From Cycas panzhihuaensis (lineage: Eukaryota; Cycadophyta), in NCBI GenBank assembly GCA_023213395.1, contig CM041465.1:141987741-142051740 (forward strand): a stretch of DNA of 64,000 bases, given 5' to 3'. Within the stretch, counting starts at the first letter, position 1; every line of letters begins with the position of its first letter. A program made the position numbers and the translations under genes. This document shows, in pieces, positions 33,760 to 45,836 of the stretch. The notes below the pieces were generated by a model, which saw only the letters and a program-made list of their open reading frames with translations, did no database searches and was not told where the DNA came from.

Positions 33760-34106
33760 TGGGTTGTTCCTTCTTAGAAATCTGGACTTGTAGATGCGAA
33801 AATCAGTAGAAAAATGAAGCTAAAATAACATAAGTATGCAAGCAGATCATAGATAGTAAATCACTAAAATGAGTACCGAAGTACTTTCTCTTTCAAGATA
33901 CAATACTCAACGACATTACAAGTGATTTAACCCTTTAAATCCACAAGTAAGGGACTTCATCCTTATGATTCTATTGGTGGCCTTAGCGGCCTTACATCTT
34001 ATTGGACGACTTAGTGGTCTATACACACATGTTACGAAACACCTTAATCCTTACTCAGTGGTGGCTCTTGATCACTAATGCTAAGGAAAGGTGGGGTTAC
34101 GTAACA
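33760..34106 (-). repeat. G3 3' LTR
   Basis: Minus-strand start TGTTACGTAACCCC at 34106, end GGAACAACCCA at 33760, next to GATAA. Confidence 0.95.
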
Positions 34107-34118
34107 GGTCCCCCCCTC
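34107..34118 (-). other. G3 polypurine tract
   Basis: GAGGGGGGGACC on the minus strand directly precedes the 3' LTR. Confidence 0.85.
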
Positions 34119-34141
34119 TGAGATGCTGAGTCCTCACAGCA

Positions 34142-35300
34142 TTAGAGATGAGGATGTTGTTGGATGAACTCGTCAGATTCCCATGTAGCTTCATCTGCAT
34201 CACAGCCGACCCACTGTACCAAGTGTTCATAAATAATGCGATTCCAGAGGAATTGTGAGAGTTTTCTCTTCAGAGAGGATGGGTAAGGTTGTGTGGGATG
34301 TAACTTTAGCACCAAGGTATTTTTTTAGGTAGGACACACAGAAAACATTATGGATATTAGTATTTGGGGGAAGTTCGAGGGCGTAAGCAACTTCATTGAT
34401 TTTCTGTAGGATCTTATAAGGGCCATAGTAGCTAGGACTTAGTTTATGCACTTGATGTGACTTAAGGGATTGTTGATTATAGGGTTGGAGGCGAAGGTAT
34501 ACTAGATCTCTAATATTAAAGGATCGATCAGATCGGTGGTGGTCTGCAAGTTGCTTTAATCGATTTCAGGCAATGGCTAAATTCTGTCGAAGGTCATGCA
34601 AGATTTGATCCATTTCTTAAAGCTTTTGTTGCATAGAAGTTGTTTGAAAGTTTGTAGCTAGGGTATGGTGGGAAGGTGGATGGTAGCCATAAAGAGCAAA
34701 AAAAGAGGACATACCAATGGCAGAATGATGGGAAGAGTTATACCAATACTCGGCTAGGGCAAGCCATGAGGTCCACTTAGCTTGGTATTCTAAGGTAAAG
34801 CAACACATATAAGTTTCTAAAGTTTTGTTTATAACCTTAGATTATCCATCTATTTGTGGGTGGTAGGCAAAACTCATGTTAAATGAGGTTCCAACATCCT
34901 TAAAGAGTTCTTGCCAAAAGGAGCTAGTAAACTCAGGGTCTCAGTCACAAACGATAGATGATGGGAAGCCATGGAGGCAAAATATGAATTGGACATACAA
35001 GTTAGCGGGATGGGAGGATGAATATGAGGTGTGCAATGGAAGAAAGTATGAGTACTTAGTTAATCGATCAATGACTACCCAAATGGAGTCAAATCTGACA
35101 GATGGAGGTAGGCCTGTGATGAAGTCCATGGCAATATCTTGCTACTTGCCTTGAGGAATATTTAATGGTTGGACAAGGCCAGGAAGAGGTTTGGTCTCCA
35201 CTTTATTCTGTTGACAAGTGTCACATTCTAATACGAAGGTGAATATGGTGGTCTTCATATGGGGCCAAAAGAAATCTATGCGAATTCATCGATAAGTCTT
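34142..35300 (-). pseudogene. G3 integrase with C-terminal chromodomain
   Basis: The minus-strand zinc finger ends CDTCQQNKVETKPLPG (about 35230), followed by the core: MDFITGLPPS with the first Asp (35129), VVIDRLTKYSYFLPLH, then HGFPSSIVCD (35 kb), the second catalytic region, and WLALAEYWYNSSHHSAIG (34780-34720). The GPY/F-type region is KLSPSYYGPYKILQKINEVAYALELP (34445-34370). One frame change at about 34230-34260 separates it from the chromodomain (YEHLVQWVGCDADEATWES, about 34215-34160) ending at TAA 34142-34144. The chromodomain would steer integration to marked chromatin. Stops in the core make it dead. Confidence 0.93.
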
Positions 35301-37569
35301 ATCAAAGCCAGAGTGGCCACCGAGGGGATACAAGTGGTATTCTGTTAGGATTTTAGGGATGAATGAAGAGGAAGGATGGACAAAGATATGATTATGGTAG
35401 AGGAGGTGATTGTTAAAGGTTGACCAACCTTTATGGGTGAGGACTTTTTTTCTCCAATTAGGATAGTCTAGTTGGGCTTGATTTTCAACACATAGTTCAT
35501 CAAGCCAAAGTGGTTAGGGATTACTGATGGCATGGAGGCTTAGGTTAGGAACATTATCATTAGGGTGAAGATGTGAAAGAGCATCTGCCACTATATTGTC
35601 CTTGCCTTTTTTATAAGCTATTGAGAAGTCAAAAACTTACAATTGGTGAAACCACTTAGCTTGTTCTTCAAACAAGACTGACTGAGTTAAAAAATTATGG
35701 AGGCTACGATGATCCGTAAGAATAGTGAACTTAGATCCCAAGAGGTATTACCGCCATTTATCAATAGCATAGAGAATAGCCTTCATCTCTTTCTAATATG
35801 TAGAGAGACAAAGCTCGTGATCTTTTAATTTTTGGCTTTCGAATGTAATGAGATGAGAGTTTTGCATTAGGACTATGCTTAAACCAAACCCTAAAGCATC
35901 ATATTCAAGTTGGAAGGGTTGGTTAAAATCAGGGGTAATGAGGACTAGAGTGATGGTCATTATGACCTTGAGGTGAAAGAAGGAAGCATCCACTTTTGGA
36001 GACCATTAGAAAGCCTTTTTGCGAAGGAGGTTGGTTAATGGGATGGTAAGAGCAGCATAATTATGCATAAAGTGTCGATGAAAACTAGTAAGCCCAAGGA
36101 ATGCTTGTAGTTGGGTAAGAGTGGTAGGTGTAGGCCACGTTGTAATGACTAATATTTTATTAGGGTCTATGCATACCCCTTTTGATGATATGATTTGACT
36201 TATATAATTGAGTTCTGATTGCCCAAATGCACACTTAGATAGTTTTGCATAGAGTTTATGGTTTTGTAATATTTGGAGAACAATTTGTAGGTGTTGGATA
36301 TGGTGATCCAAGCAGGCACTATAAATAAGAATGTCATCGAAGAAAACTATGACAAACTTTTAAAGGTAGGGACCAAATATTTTATTCATGAGAGCTTGAA
36401 AGGTTGCGAGGGTATTGCAAAGGCCAAAGGGCATTGTATGAAACTCAAAATAGCCATGATGTGTGTGAAATGCTGTCTTTTGGCAATCTTATGGGGTAAT
36501 TAGGATTTGGTAGTACCCAGATTGGAGGTCTAACTTAGAAAAAATGGTTGCACCATGGATTTCGTCCAACATGTCATCTATGCGAGGGGTGGGAAACTTA
36601 TTTTTAATGGTAATCTTATTTAATTCCCTATAGTCAATGCAAAGGTGAAAGGAGCCATCCTTCTTCCTAACTAAGACAATTGGGGTTACATAAGGGCTTT
36701 TACTTGGTTGGATTATGCCCATGTCGAGGAGCTCATTTGTGAGTTTCTCAATTTCATTCTTTTGGAAGTATGAGTTATGGTAAGGTCGAAGGTTGATAGG
36801 GTCATGGTTAGCTTAGAGGTCAATTGTATGATATAAACCACAGTTGGGAGGGGTAGTGGCAGGCAAAGGGGCAAATACTTATTCATATTGGGTAATGATA
36901 TCTTGGATGTGTGGATGAATTTATGGTGTGATTTGAATATTATTGGGACAGACTATATACCCAAGGTGAGATTGAAGATGACATTTCATACGTCCAAGAG
37001 AGACCACTTAGTTAGGGGGGGATTGCATTCTAAAAATTTTGTGATTTCAACCCATGTGGTCTTTAAAGGCAATGAATGGATTTGTAGGTGAGTTGTTTGT
37101 ACTATAGGTCCTTAGTGTTTGCAACCATTGAATCCCCAAGATAGCATCGAATCCTCCTATTAATAAGGCATAGAAATCTGACACCAAAAGGTATGAGCTA
37201 ATTTAGACTTAGAGATTTTTAATAACCCCTACACAATGGAGTTTCTAGTACCCTGGTAGAGAACATGTGATGCCAATTTTTAGAACAATATATAGGTTGA
37301 GTTATTTGGCTATCAAAACATCGATGAAGTTAAGTGACGTGCCACCGTCGATCAAGATAGATATTGGAGTTTTACGGAGGATGCCTCTAACTCTTAGGGG
37401 TTCAGGGCAGGCAGAGGTGGGGACAACAGATAGAGATACTTTAGGCTGGGGGTCTGGTGTAGGTTCATCATGGGTTTCATCATTAACCTCATGGTCAGAG
37501 TCAAAGTCAGAGGGATCATCAGGGGAGAGGGATGGGTCGATGGAGAAAACCATACGCTGTGCTTTACAA
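35301..37569 (-). pseudogene. G3 protease, reverse transcriptase and RNase H
   Basis: Same minus frame as gag. The protease has ISILIDGGTSLNF (37390-37350), with DGG instead of the usual DSG/DTG. Reverse transcriptase starts [20 protein letters not shown] (36722), then [19 protein letters not shown] and [12 protein letters not shown]. The catalytic FFDD is intact at about 36333-36344, followed by KLSKCAFGQ and DPNKI…TWPTP…LQAFLGLT (36240-36080). RNase H has FQLEYDALGFGLSIVLMQ (35915-35860) and a worn SLKYF-like and ADAL segment near 35600-35700. Several stops. It would copy element RNA to DNA. Confidence 0.93.
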
Positions 37570-38606
37570 AAGTAACCATGTCTAGAAGTCCATTTTTATG
37601 CACACTACATACAAAGGCCAACCTCTAGACGATGCTATACTTTGGCTTGAGAAATTTGGTCTCTTTTGGTGGATGTGTCATCATTCTAGCAATTAGTAGA
37701 TGGGTGGGTGGAATCATCCTATTAGGCCCGAGGATGTGTGAAGTCACCTTGAGGACAAGAGGCATCATCAAATTGAGGTCGAGGTCATTGGAAGTCTAAA
37801 TGTCGAGTGCGTGAGGACTAAGAGTTATCCTGACGAATAGTTGAGGGTTTGTCGGCTACAAACTCAGCTTCTACTGCACAGGCCCACTTGAAAGCTTCCT
37901 TAAGGGAGTAGATTACCATTGTTTTTAATCTCATCTGAATACGGTCTTAGAGTCCCGCCACATAAATGTCAATCATGACTTGTTTGTCCAAGTTTCGTCT
38001 TTATGGCATGCGATTATATAAGGCTTGAAATTCATTCATGTAAGCCTCTACAGTTGAGGTCTGCTTAAGCTAAGTGAGTTGTGTGAAGAAAGACTGACTC
38101 CATGTGTCTATATATTGTTCAAAGAAATATCTAGTGAAGTGAGATAGTGTTTGGTGAGAGGGATATTCTCGCTTCCACCAGTTAAACTAATGGTGAGCTC
38201 GACCATCTAAGTGGATGGAAGCATATAAGAGTTGGTTCTCTTCTAACATCGGGTGAAGAGTGAAATAGGATTCTAACTTGTTAATCTAGCTTCAAGTGCG
38301 CTCTCTATTCACATCTGGATCAAAGGTAGGAATATTGATTTTATGGTGGAAAAAGGGCTGTCTTGGTGGAGACCCTCCTATATTGCTTCCTTGAAAAGGG
38401 GGAGGTTGGTTGCCTATTGAGTTAGAAGTTCTTGTGCTTCAGGATTGAGGTGGCAACAACTGCTGAAGTTGACTGATAATCTCTTGCCTAGTGTTGTCTA
38501 GGTTAGATTTGGTAGGCATGCCATAAAGTCTTTCACCGACCTTTGTTTTGAAGTTAGACAAGTCGTTAGTCAACTCCAAAATTTTCTCTGTGTGAGTTTT
38601 TGCCAT
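37570..38606 (-). pseudogene. G3 gag
   Basis: Starts at a minus-strand ATG at 38606 (MAKTHTEKILELTND), chosen because it is in the same frame as pol and begins a coiled-coil-like helix. Then NIPTFDPDVNRER, the gag core (LESYFTLHPMLEENQLLYASIHLDG; NWWKREYPSHQTLSHFTRYF; VEAYMNEFQALYNRMP), a basic linker and a worn single knuckle (GLCM.CA.KWTSRHGYFC, about 37620-37570) that runs directly into protease. Several stops, one within the CCHC. Typical length for a chromovirus gag. Confidence 0.88.
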
Positions 38607-39774
38607 TGGAGCTAAAGAAAGGGATTAAAGAAGTGGGAATAAGTAAAAAGAAGGGAAATAAATGAAGCGGGATACAGTAAGAAAGAACGGGATATAAGAA
38701 TAGGGGGTTATTATAGGGGAAGAATAGGTGAATAAGGGGGATATAGGGTGTCTATAGCCTGTTGACCCCAAATTACATAGGCAAGATATTTGGCCCTTTA
38801 GAAATGGCATAAAAAACTCATCAAGATGGGGTGTATAAGTTTTAAGGTGAATTTGAAGTGGTGGGGAATGGGGGGTGGTGGGACCCATCGATGACTAGGA
38901 ACTAAAAATCATGTAAATTTCTGGTATATGCCAACCTAGTGTAAACTGACTAGTATGATGTGTTGATCAAAATGGGGTATATACTTGTACGGGTAAATTT
39001 TCTCACTATTTTTTTTTTTTTTTTTCAAAATGGAAGGTGACTTGCTATCTAAACTCAGAAGATGTATACCAAAGTATCCTACTAGCCACTAGACGAGGTG
39101 TACTTGGTCTTATAGGCCTGCTAAAAAACTGTAAAAGTTTGGGGCAAGTAGTTTCGTGGCGCTAACTGCTAACCACTGCACTACAATATTTCAGTGGTCG
39201 ATAATTACCTATGCTAGGGAAGGATTGGGACCTAAAGGGATCCTCCTATATACCTGAAGGTACGTGGAGGTGAACTCCCATAGCCAGGTTCTGTCTAGGG
39301 CTTGGCTTAGGAGTGTTACTCTAATCCTTTACGCAAAGGGCGAAGGAGCCATGATGCGCTTAGCTAGAACAACAGATCCCTGTGATATTTAAAGACCCCT
39401 AGTACAGGGTCTCTACCTACTGCTTGGGTAGTCGCCCAGTGGTGTTATCTACCTGGGAAGGAGAGGTAGGAGGGGAAACAAAGGGTAGCCACCCAATGGT
39501 GTTATCTACCCTTGGAATATAACTCAATGCATAAAAAGAAAGTTAGAAACTGAATTGAAAGCAGAAGAAATAAATTGCTTGCGTTACCTCAAGGAAGAAA
39601 TTCCCCTTCACTTCGTGACCTTTAATCTATCCTGCTACTATTCCTCAATCTCCTCAGAGAGAGTACTGGATGAAGGTCTTTCCTCAATCTCTACCTAGGT
39701 AGAGAGAGTACTCAATCATATAGGAAAAAAAAAAAAAAAAACTTTTTTAGGCAGCTTCCCACAATCATAAATGC
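38607..39774 (-). mobile_element. G3 leader
   Basis: Between the primer site and gag on the minus strand. It includes an 87-codon open stretch (38625-38888) in the gag frame but separated from it by a stop, plus T/A homopolymers at 39009-39024 and 39724-39740. No conserved protein. Repeats of GTGGTGTTATCTACC occur at 39441 and 39496. Confidence 0.65.
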
Positions 39775-39787
39775 GGCTCTGATGCCA
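39775..39787 (-). other. G3 primer-binding site
   Basis: TGGCATCAGAGCC on the minus strand, 2 bp from the LTR; a one-base variant of the initiator Met tRNA site. Confidence 0.9.
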
Positions 39788-39789
39788 CT

Positions 39790-40136
39790 TGGGTTGTTCC
39801 TTCTTATAAATCTAGACTTGTAGGTGTGAAAATCAACAAAAAAATAAAGCTAAAATAACACAAGTATGCAAGCAGATCATAGATAGTAAATCACCAAAAT
39901 GAGTACCGAAGTACTTTATCTTTCAAGATACAATACTCAATGACATTACAAGTGATTTAACCCTTTAAATACACAAGTAAGGAACTTCATCCTTATGATT
40001 CTATTGGTGGCCCTAGTAGCCTTACATCTTATTGGACGACTTAGCAGTCCATACACACATCTTACGAAACACCTTAATCCTTGCTCGTTGGTGGCTCCTA
40101 CTCACTAATGCTAAGGAAAGGTGGGGTTATGTAACA
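39790..40136 (-). repeat. G3 5' LTR
   Basis: Same 347-bp length as the 3' copy; GATAA follows at 40137-40141. Confidence 0.95.
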
Positions 40137-40141
40137 GATAA

Positions 40142-41829
40142 CACTCTTGAACTAAGCCCTAGATAGATCATGGCTATTGAATGATACCTCTATATACCTT
40201 TAGGTATATAAAAGGAACCCTTTAGGTCTTTAATCCTTCCTAGTGTAGGCAACCTATCAACTATTAAAGTCATCTAATGTAGTGGTTAGTAGTTAGTGCC
40301 ATGAAACTAGCTATCCCAAACTTCTTCATAATAAGTTTATTAATAGGCCTACAAGACCAAGTATACCTTATATAGTGGTTGGTAGAATACCTTGTTACTA
40401 CTCACATCCTACTTCAAATTTTCTACTTCCTGCTCAAGATCTAAAGACACTAAACATCAAACCTTTAATTATCACATTGTACTAATCATTTTCCACTAGG
40501 GTAGTTGTAATCTAAACTTTTAGGGTATATTGGTATATATGCACCCTATGGCTCCCACCACCCAAAATTTCACTTAAAACCCACCTACCATATCTTGACG
40601 AGCTTCGTATTCCCTCACTCAACTCCTAACCTCTTTAAATCCCTTCCCTCTTATATATCCCTATTCCATTACTTTGTTCTTTCTTCCTAATCCTGTTTTA
40701 TGAAATCCTCTTCTCCTATCTTATTTTGCTTTGAATAATCCCATTCTCTTATGATATCCTATGATGATAACCATCAATGGCACCTAACTAAGGTGATAAA
40801 ATCTAAATGCTTAAAAACTATCTCACATATATCAAGGAAGAGTTCACTACCATGAATTAAGAGATTACCAACACTAATGACTAAAATCAAAAAGAATTTA
40901 CAACCAACAAAAGTAATTTTACAAGTATCAAAATTGATCTTGCAAACTTTTTCAAAGCTATTCTAGTAAATAGTCTACTAAGGTAATGCCTCAAATCAAA
41001 TAAGGCTATCCAACTAGTAGTAGGTACCACTACCTGCTCCATTCCAAAGTTATAAATGATAGTAACCCTTCCATCACAAAATTAACATTTCCATATTTGA
41101 TCTAGATCTAAATAAGGATAATGTAAGCAGTTAGATTAGTAAACTCGAGTGATATTTCTAACTCCATCCCATGTCGATTGATAACCAACTCACCTTTACA
41201 TCTATCCATCTAGATGGATATGCTTATCCTTAGTTTCTGTGGTGGTACAAGGAGTACCCTACAAACCAATCCTAAGATTAGTTTTATAAAAGTTTCTTTG
41301 AGTAAAATGAAGACACATGGAACTAAACATTCTTTAGCCAACTTACTCAAATAAGATAGTCCTCAATATTAGAAGTTTTTATAAACAAGTTTTAAGCTCT
41401 CTAGAATAGGATTAATATATAACAAGATCAACTAACCTTAGTCAAAATTTATGTAGTTAGACTCAAAGAATGCATCCTTATGTGTCTAAAAACATCCTTA
41501 CCAAATGCTTTGAGATGGGCTATAAGCATGGCCAAAATAATTGAAATAAAATTCATAAAAGAATACACATTCACCTCTTGATGAGACACACCATAGTACT
41601 ATCACTCTTGTCCAACAGATACACAGTGGCCATGACCTTGATGGAAGGATTGCTAGGAGGATTGTCTTATAATAGAATACCCCATAGTAGAATGAATAAT
41701 AACAAACTAAGCCATAGAATCTAGGCAAGTAATCCTTGTTGAAGTTAATAGATGCTAGGAAGTTGACTTTACATCCAATGTGTAGAAAAGTGAACTATCA
41801 GATATGGTAGGATCTGTACAGAAAAACAT
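40142..41829 (+). pseudogene. G2 leader remainder and gag
   Basis: The first 620 bp resemble the reverse of the G3 leader (for example ATCCTTCCTAGTGTAGGC against the G3 text at 39210). A gag frame may start at ATGGCACCTAAC (40777) and shows worn coiled-coil-like and gag-core text to about 41800. It has so many stops that only position and likeness to G3 gag support it. It leads directly into the protease region at 41830. Confidence 0.5.
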
Positions 41830-43062
41830 ATGGTCTTCACCATAGATCTTATAACATTGGTTGATGATTTTAATACAGATAATGAACTTAAGAGAGACCT
41901 AGCCATAGAATCCTCCATTGACCCTGAGCCAGAACCTAAAGTTTCTCTTTCTACTATCTCCTCTATTGTCTCATCTACCTCTTGCTCCAAACCCATTCGA
42001 GTCAAAGGCACCTTGAAGAATACTCTATCACCATCTTGATCAATGGCGGTGCATCACTCAACTTTATTGACATCTCCTTGGCCAGATAACTTAACTTATA
42101 CATAGTGCCAAAAATAGGTTTCACCTACTCCTTACTAGGATACTACAAACTCCATTATGTAGGTCTCATTAAAATCCTCCACATCTAAATTAGAACTTAT
42201 AACATTAATAATTCCCCTATCAATCCATTTATTCTATTCAAATACCACTTTAGATAAACACATAAATTATATGGGCTTCAACTATCTCCTAATAAACTCT
42301 TATCCTTGAAGTAAATGAGTAAGCAACTAAATAGTAGTATTAGATACATAGTCTACCTCAATAATATTTAGCCTTAAGTTGACATTCACCTTAACATCCA
42401 AACCATCCTCACTAAGTATTAATTTATTTTGGACCCACTTTCTAGTAAGCCCCCCCAGCCCCCCTCAAAAGATCGGGGCTTCTACCACACCACTGAAATT
42501 CAAAATCCTCATAATCCCATTAGCCTATGACCTTATCATAACTTTTACCTTTAAAGAATGAAATTGAATAGATCATAATGGAACTCATGGACATAGGGAT
42601 AATACAACCTAGTAAAATCCCTTATGTAACCCCAATTATGCTTGTTAGGAAAAAAGATGGTTTGTTTCAACTCTACATCAATTACTGATAGCTTAACAAA
42701 TTAACTATTAAAAATAAATTCTCCACTCCTAAAATTAATGATATATTTGATGAAATTCATGGGGAATCTATTTTTTCAAAATTAGACCTATTATCATGCT
42801 ATTATCAAATCCTTGTCACTCTAAAAGACCATCACAAAACTAACTTATAAACACACCATAGGAATTTTAAATTTTAGGTTATACCTTTTGAGTTATATAA
42901 TGCCATAGCTATATTTCAAGGTCTAATGAACAAGATCTTTGTTTACTACCTTCATAAGTTCATCATTGTCTTCTTTGATGATATCATTATTTATAGTTTC
43001 CACATATTCGATCATTTACAATATTTAGAAATTACCCTTTAAATTCTCTCCCAATGCAAACT
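41830..43062 (+). pseudogene. G2 protease and N-terminal reverse transcriptase
   Basis: MVFTIDLITLVDDFN … PEPEPKVSLSTISS (41830-41960) corresponds to G3 MVFSIDPSLSPDD … PDPQPKVSLSVVP. After a frame change the protease box reads ITILINGGASLNFIDI (about 42020-42075), with the catalytic Asp changed to Asn. Reverse transcriptase: MDIGIIQPSKIPYVTPIMLV (42588-42650), RKKDGLFQLYINY, NKFSTPKINDIFDEIHG, SKLDLLSCYYQI, then IVFFDDIIIYS with FFDD kept (about 42965-43000). It stops at 43062 where a solo LTR is inserted and continues at 43673. Confidence 0.85.
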
Positions 43063-43672
43063 TGTTAAGAAAACCTAGTTCTAAATAACCAAATATAGCA
43101 CCAAGATCTATTCTATTTTGTAATAAGAATAAGATTCGAAATTGTTATCAAATATAAGTATATAAACCAAAGATCATTTAGCACATATATAAGGAAAGCA
43201 TAAGTATTACCAAGTACATTAGATATAATATGGTAAAACCCTAGTAGGATGCTAGGGAAATATCCATACAAGAAAGGTATCAAGCTTTATTGATTGAGAA
43301 TGAAAATTTTTACTACAGCCACCACAAATATCTCACAACAACAATGGTAATAAGCAAATTACCCAATTTGAGTTATATGAGGAGTGTCATAAGAAGGTAT
43401 AAAATCTTAATCATTAGATCTATGGCCTTTTTAATTAACGATCTTAATTCTCTTTACTATTTAGGTTTTGAACCCTAAAATTTTGTTTCGAGGGCATTGT
43501 CCCTAATCCCCTACTAAGGGGGGCTCCATATTTGCCTCCATCCTCCCTAGACCCCCCAACAATAGTAGTGGGGAGGCATGCCCCCCCTTAGATAAAAAGT
43601 AGTAAGGAAAACTATGCTAAATAATAAGTCAAAATTTTAGCTTCCTTATATATTATTCTCATATACCCAATA
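43063..43672 (-). mobile_element. Solo LTR, 610 bp, unknown family
   Basis: It splits the G2 reverse transcriptase text at CAAACT / CTATACCAAAATGAG. Duplicated AAACT flanks it (43058-43062 and 43673-43677). The ends are TGTT…CCCAATA on the + strand or TATTGGGTATATGAG…CTTAACA on the minus strand; the latter has the more common LTR start, so minus orientation is preferred. No primer site, polypurine tract or gene. It contains a C/G-rich stretch (43500-43590) with an imperfect GGGGGGC/GCCCCCC-type inverted repeat. Confidence 0.8.
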
Positions 43673-45823
43673 AAACTCTATACCAAAATGAGTAAATGTG
43701 AGTTTGGGAAGACTAAACTCTAGTATTAGGGCCATATCATCTTAACTAAAGGAGTTTATATAGACCCTAATAAAATTTTAGTCATTACCATATGACCCAC
43801 CCTAAAGAACCTCACTTAATTATGAGCCTTCCTTGGACTCACAGACTTCTATCACTAATTTGTAAAAAAAAATATGCTTCTATTACTGCCCTTCTAACAA
43901 ATTTACTTTGTATGGACTCCGTTTAGTGGTCCTCTAATACCAAGGACATATTCAACCATCTAAAATCACACATATCTACCACTCTAATATTAGCCATCCT
44001 AGACTTTTCATAACTATTTCAATTCAAATATGATGCCCTAGGAGTAAGCTTAGGAGTTGTCCTCATGTAGAATTTCCATATAATTACCTTCAAAAGTTAA
44101 AAACTTAAAGATCACGAATGTCAACTTTCAACTTACTAAAAAGAGATGAAGGCCATCCTTCATGTAGTTAATAAATAGTGTTAGTATTGACTCGAATATA
44201 ACTTTATTATCTTAACTGATCACCATAGTCTCTATTGCCTCCTTGATCATCCAATCCTTTTTGAAGAAGAATTAAAGTGGGTTGATCACTTCTAATTGTT
44301 CAACTTTACCATATCTTATAAAAAGTGTAAAGAAAATGTCATAGTTGATGCACTATATTACCTACCTTTAGAATCATCTAAGCCCATATTAAAACCCATC
44401 TCTACCCCACAACCTATATGGCTATAAGAATTAGTAGAAGATAACCAATCCCAACTATATTTTACTAAGTGGTTATAAAACATTTAATATAAGAAGGATT
44501 AGACCTTGCACAACACCCATCTTCTCTACAAAAATTAAATCTCCCTTTATTCTTTATATCTTAACTAAGTACCGTACCACTCATTTAGAAGGTCACTTGA
44601 GTTTTGATAAAACCTATCAACGTATCTAATCTAACTTCTACTAGTCTCAAACAAAATCATCCATGCTGATCTTCCTAGTAGAATGTTATATCTACTAATG
44701 TAATAAAGTAGATAAAAAGGATCAACCTAGGCTCCTCTAACCCCTTCAAATTTTGCAAGGCAAATGACAAGATATTACCATTGATTTCATCACAGGCCTT
44801 CCATCATCTACTAAAATGACTCCATTTGGATAGTCATCGATCGACTAACAAAATATACATATTTTCTACCAATCCATATATCCTACTAAGTACCCTACCT
44901 AACTAACATATACATCCAATTCGTTTTTCACCTCCATAGATTTCCATCCATCATAGTTTCAGATTGGGACCCTAAATTCATGTCTTTCTTTTAGTAATAA
45001 CTTTTCCATATAATTAGCACCTCTTTCAATATGAGTTTCTCTTATCATCCTTAGATATATGGCCCATTTGAGGTCCTTAATAGAACTTTTAAGACATATC
45101 TATACTATTTTACCTTAGAACACCAAAATTAATGGACCTCCTAGTTAGTTCTAATAGAATATTGGTATAACTCATCATACCACTCCATAATTGGCATGCC
45201 ACCCTTCATGGCCCTATATGGTTATTCCCCACTTTCTTGTCATACTATGGCCACTAACATGTGAACAACCATGATATAATAGAAATTATAAGTCATGGAC
45301 AAAATCCTAAACACCCTTAACTAAAACTTAGTAATCATTTAGAATCATATTAAGTAACTTATTGACCATCATCGCTCTAATCATTTCTTTTTTGTTGGTG
45401 ATATGGTCTTTGTTTACCTCCAACCCTATAAGTAGCAGTCACTGCATCACAATAAGAATTATAAACTTAATCCTTAATACTATAGTCCTTATAAGATTAG
45501 CTAATGCATTGGTGAAGTTTCTTATGCCCTTAAACTCCTTTCTAATACCAAGATCCATAATGTCTTCCATGTGTCATACCTGAAAAATCTCCTTAGAAAG
45601 TTTATTACCCTACATATCACTCTCCCAATCCTCATTGAAGAGCAACTCCTAATTGTTCCTCCTAATTGTATTTTGGAAACCAAACATCACTATCTCTAGA
45701 ATAGGACCATTTCTAAGCATCTAATGTAATGGACTGGTAGTAAACTTGGGGAAGCAACATAGGAGCTAAATAAATTTATCAAGTAACATCTACATCTAAT
45801 ACACTATGAGGACTCAATATCTT
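43673..45823 (+). pseudogene. G2 reverse transcriptase C-terminus, RNase H and integrase
   Basis: It resumes with KMSKCEFGKTKL and GVYIDPNKILVIT (43685-43800), matching G3. RNase H: FQFKYDALGVSLGVVL (44020-44060), FKS.KLKDHE, then KKCKENVIVDALYYLPL (44320-44370), the worn ADALSRLPL box. Integrase: ITIDFITGLPSSTKM (44775-44815), LTKYTYFLPIHIS, then FPSIIVSDWDPKF (44940-44985) and a worn WY.SSHH box. The C-terminal part LHITLPILIEEQLLIVPP (45612-45665) corresponds to G3 HTTLPILSEEKTLTIP. The chromodomain is no longer readable. Stops are frequent. Confidence 0.85.
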
Positions 45824-45835
45824 AGGGGATGGGAC
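45824..45835 (+). other. G2 polypurine tract
   Basis: AGGGGATGGGAC lies just before the 3' LTR. Confidence 0.7.
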
Positions 45836-45836
45836 T

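Larger units (their letters stand above)
33760..40136 (-). mobile_element. G3: complete Ty3/gypsy chromovirus (Reina-like by size), antisense in G2
   Basis: Two 347-bp LTRs (33760-34106 and 39790-40136), perfect target duplication GATAA (33755-33759 and 40137-40141), primer site, polypurine tract and a single minus-strand gag-pol frame (38606 to about 34230) ending in a chromodomain after a frame change. The LTRs are about 94% identical by eye. Element length 6.4 kb with short LTRs and a C-terminal chromodomain resembles the Reina clade; the clade call is inference. Scattered stops show it is inactive, but almost every domain can be read. Confidence 0.95.

Noticed and set aside
34876-35154. 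+ strand 92-codon open frame
   Set aside because: Antisense shadow of the G3 integrase core.
36291-37575. + strand open frames of 67-102 codons
   Set aside because: Antisense to G3 reverse transcriptase and protease, whose minus-strand motifs are clear.
38625-38888. 87-codon open frame upstream of G3 gag, in the same frame
   Set aside because: It is separated from gag by a stop and is low-complexity Pro/Tyr/Phe-rich leader translation; gag starts better at 38606.
41498-42011. Minus-strand open frames opposite the G2 gag-protease junction
   Set aside because: The + strand frame matches the G3 protease linker; the minus frames match nothing.
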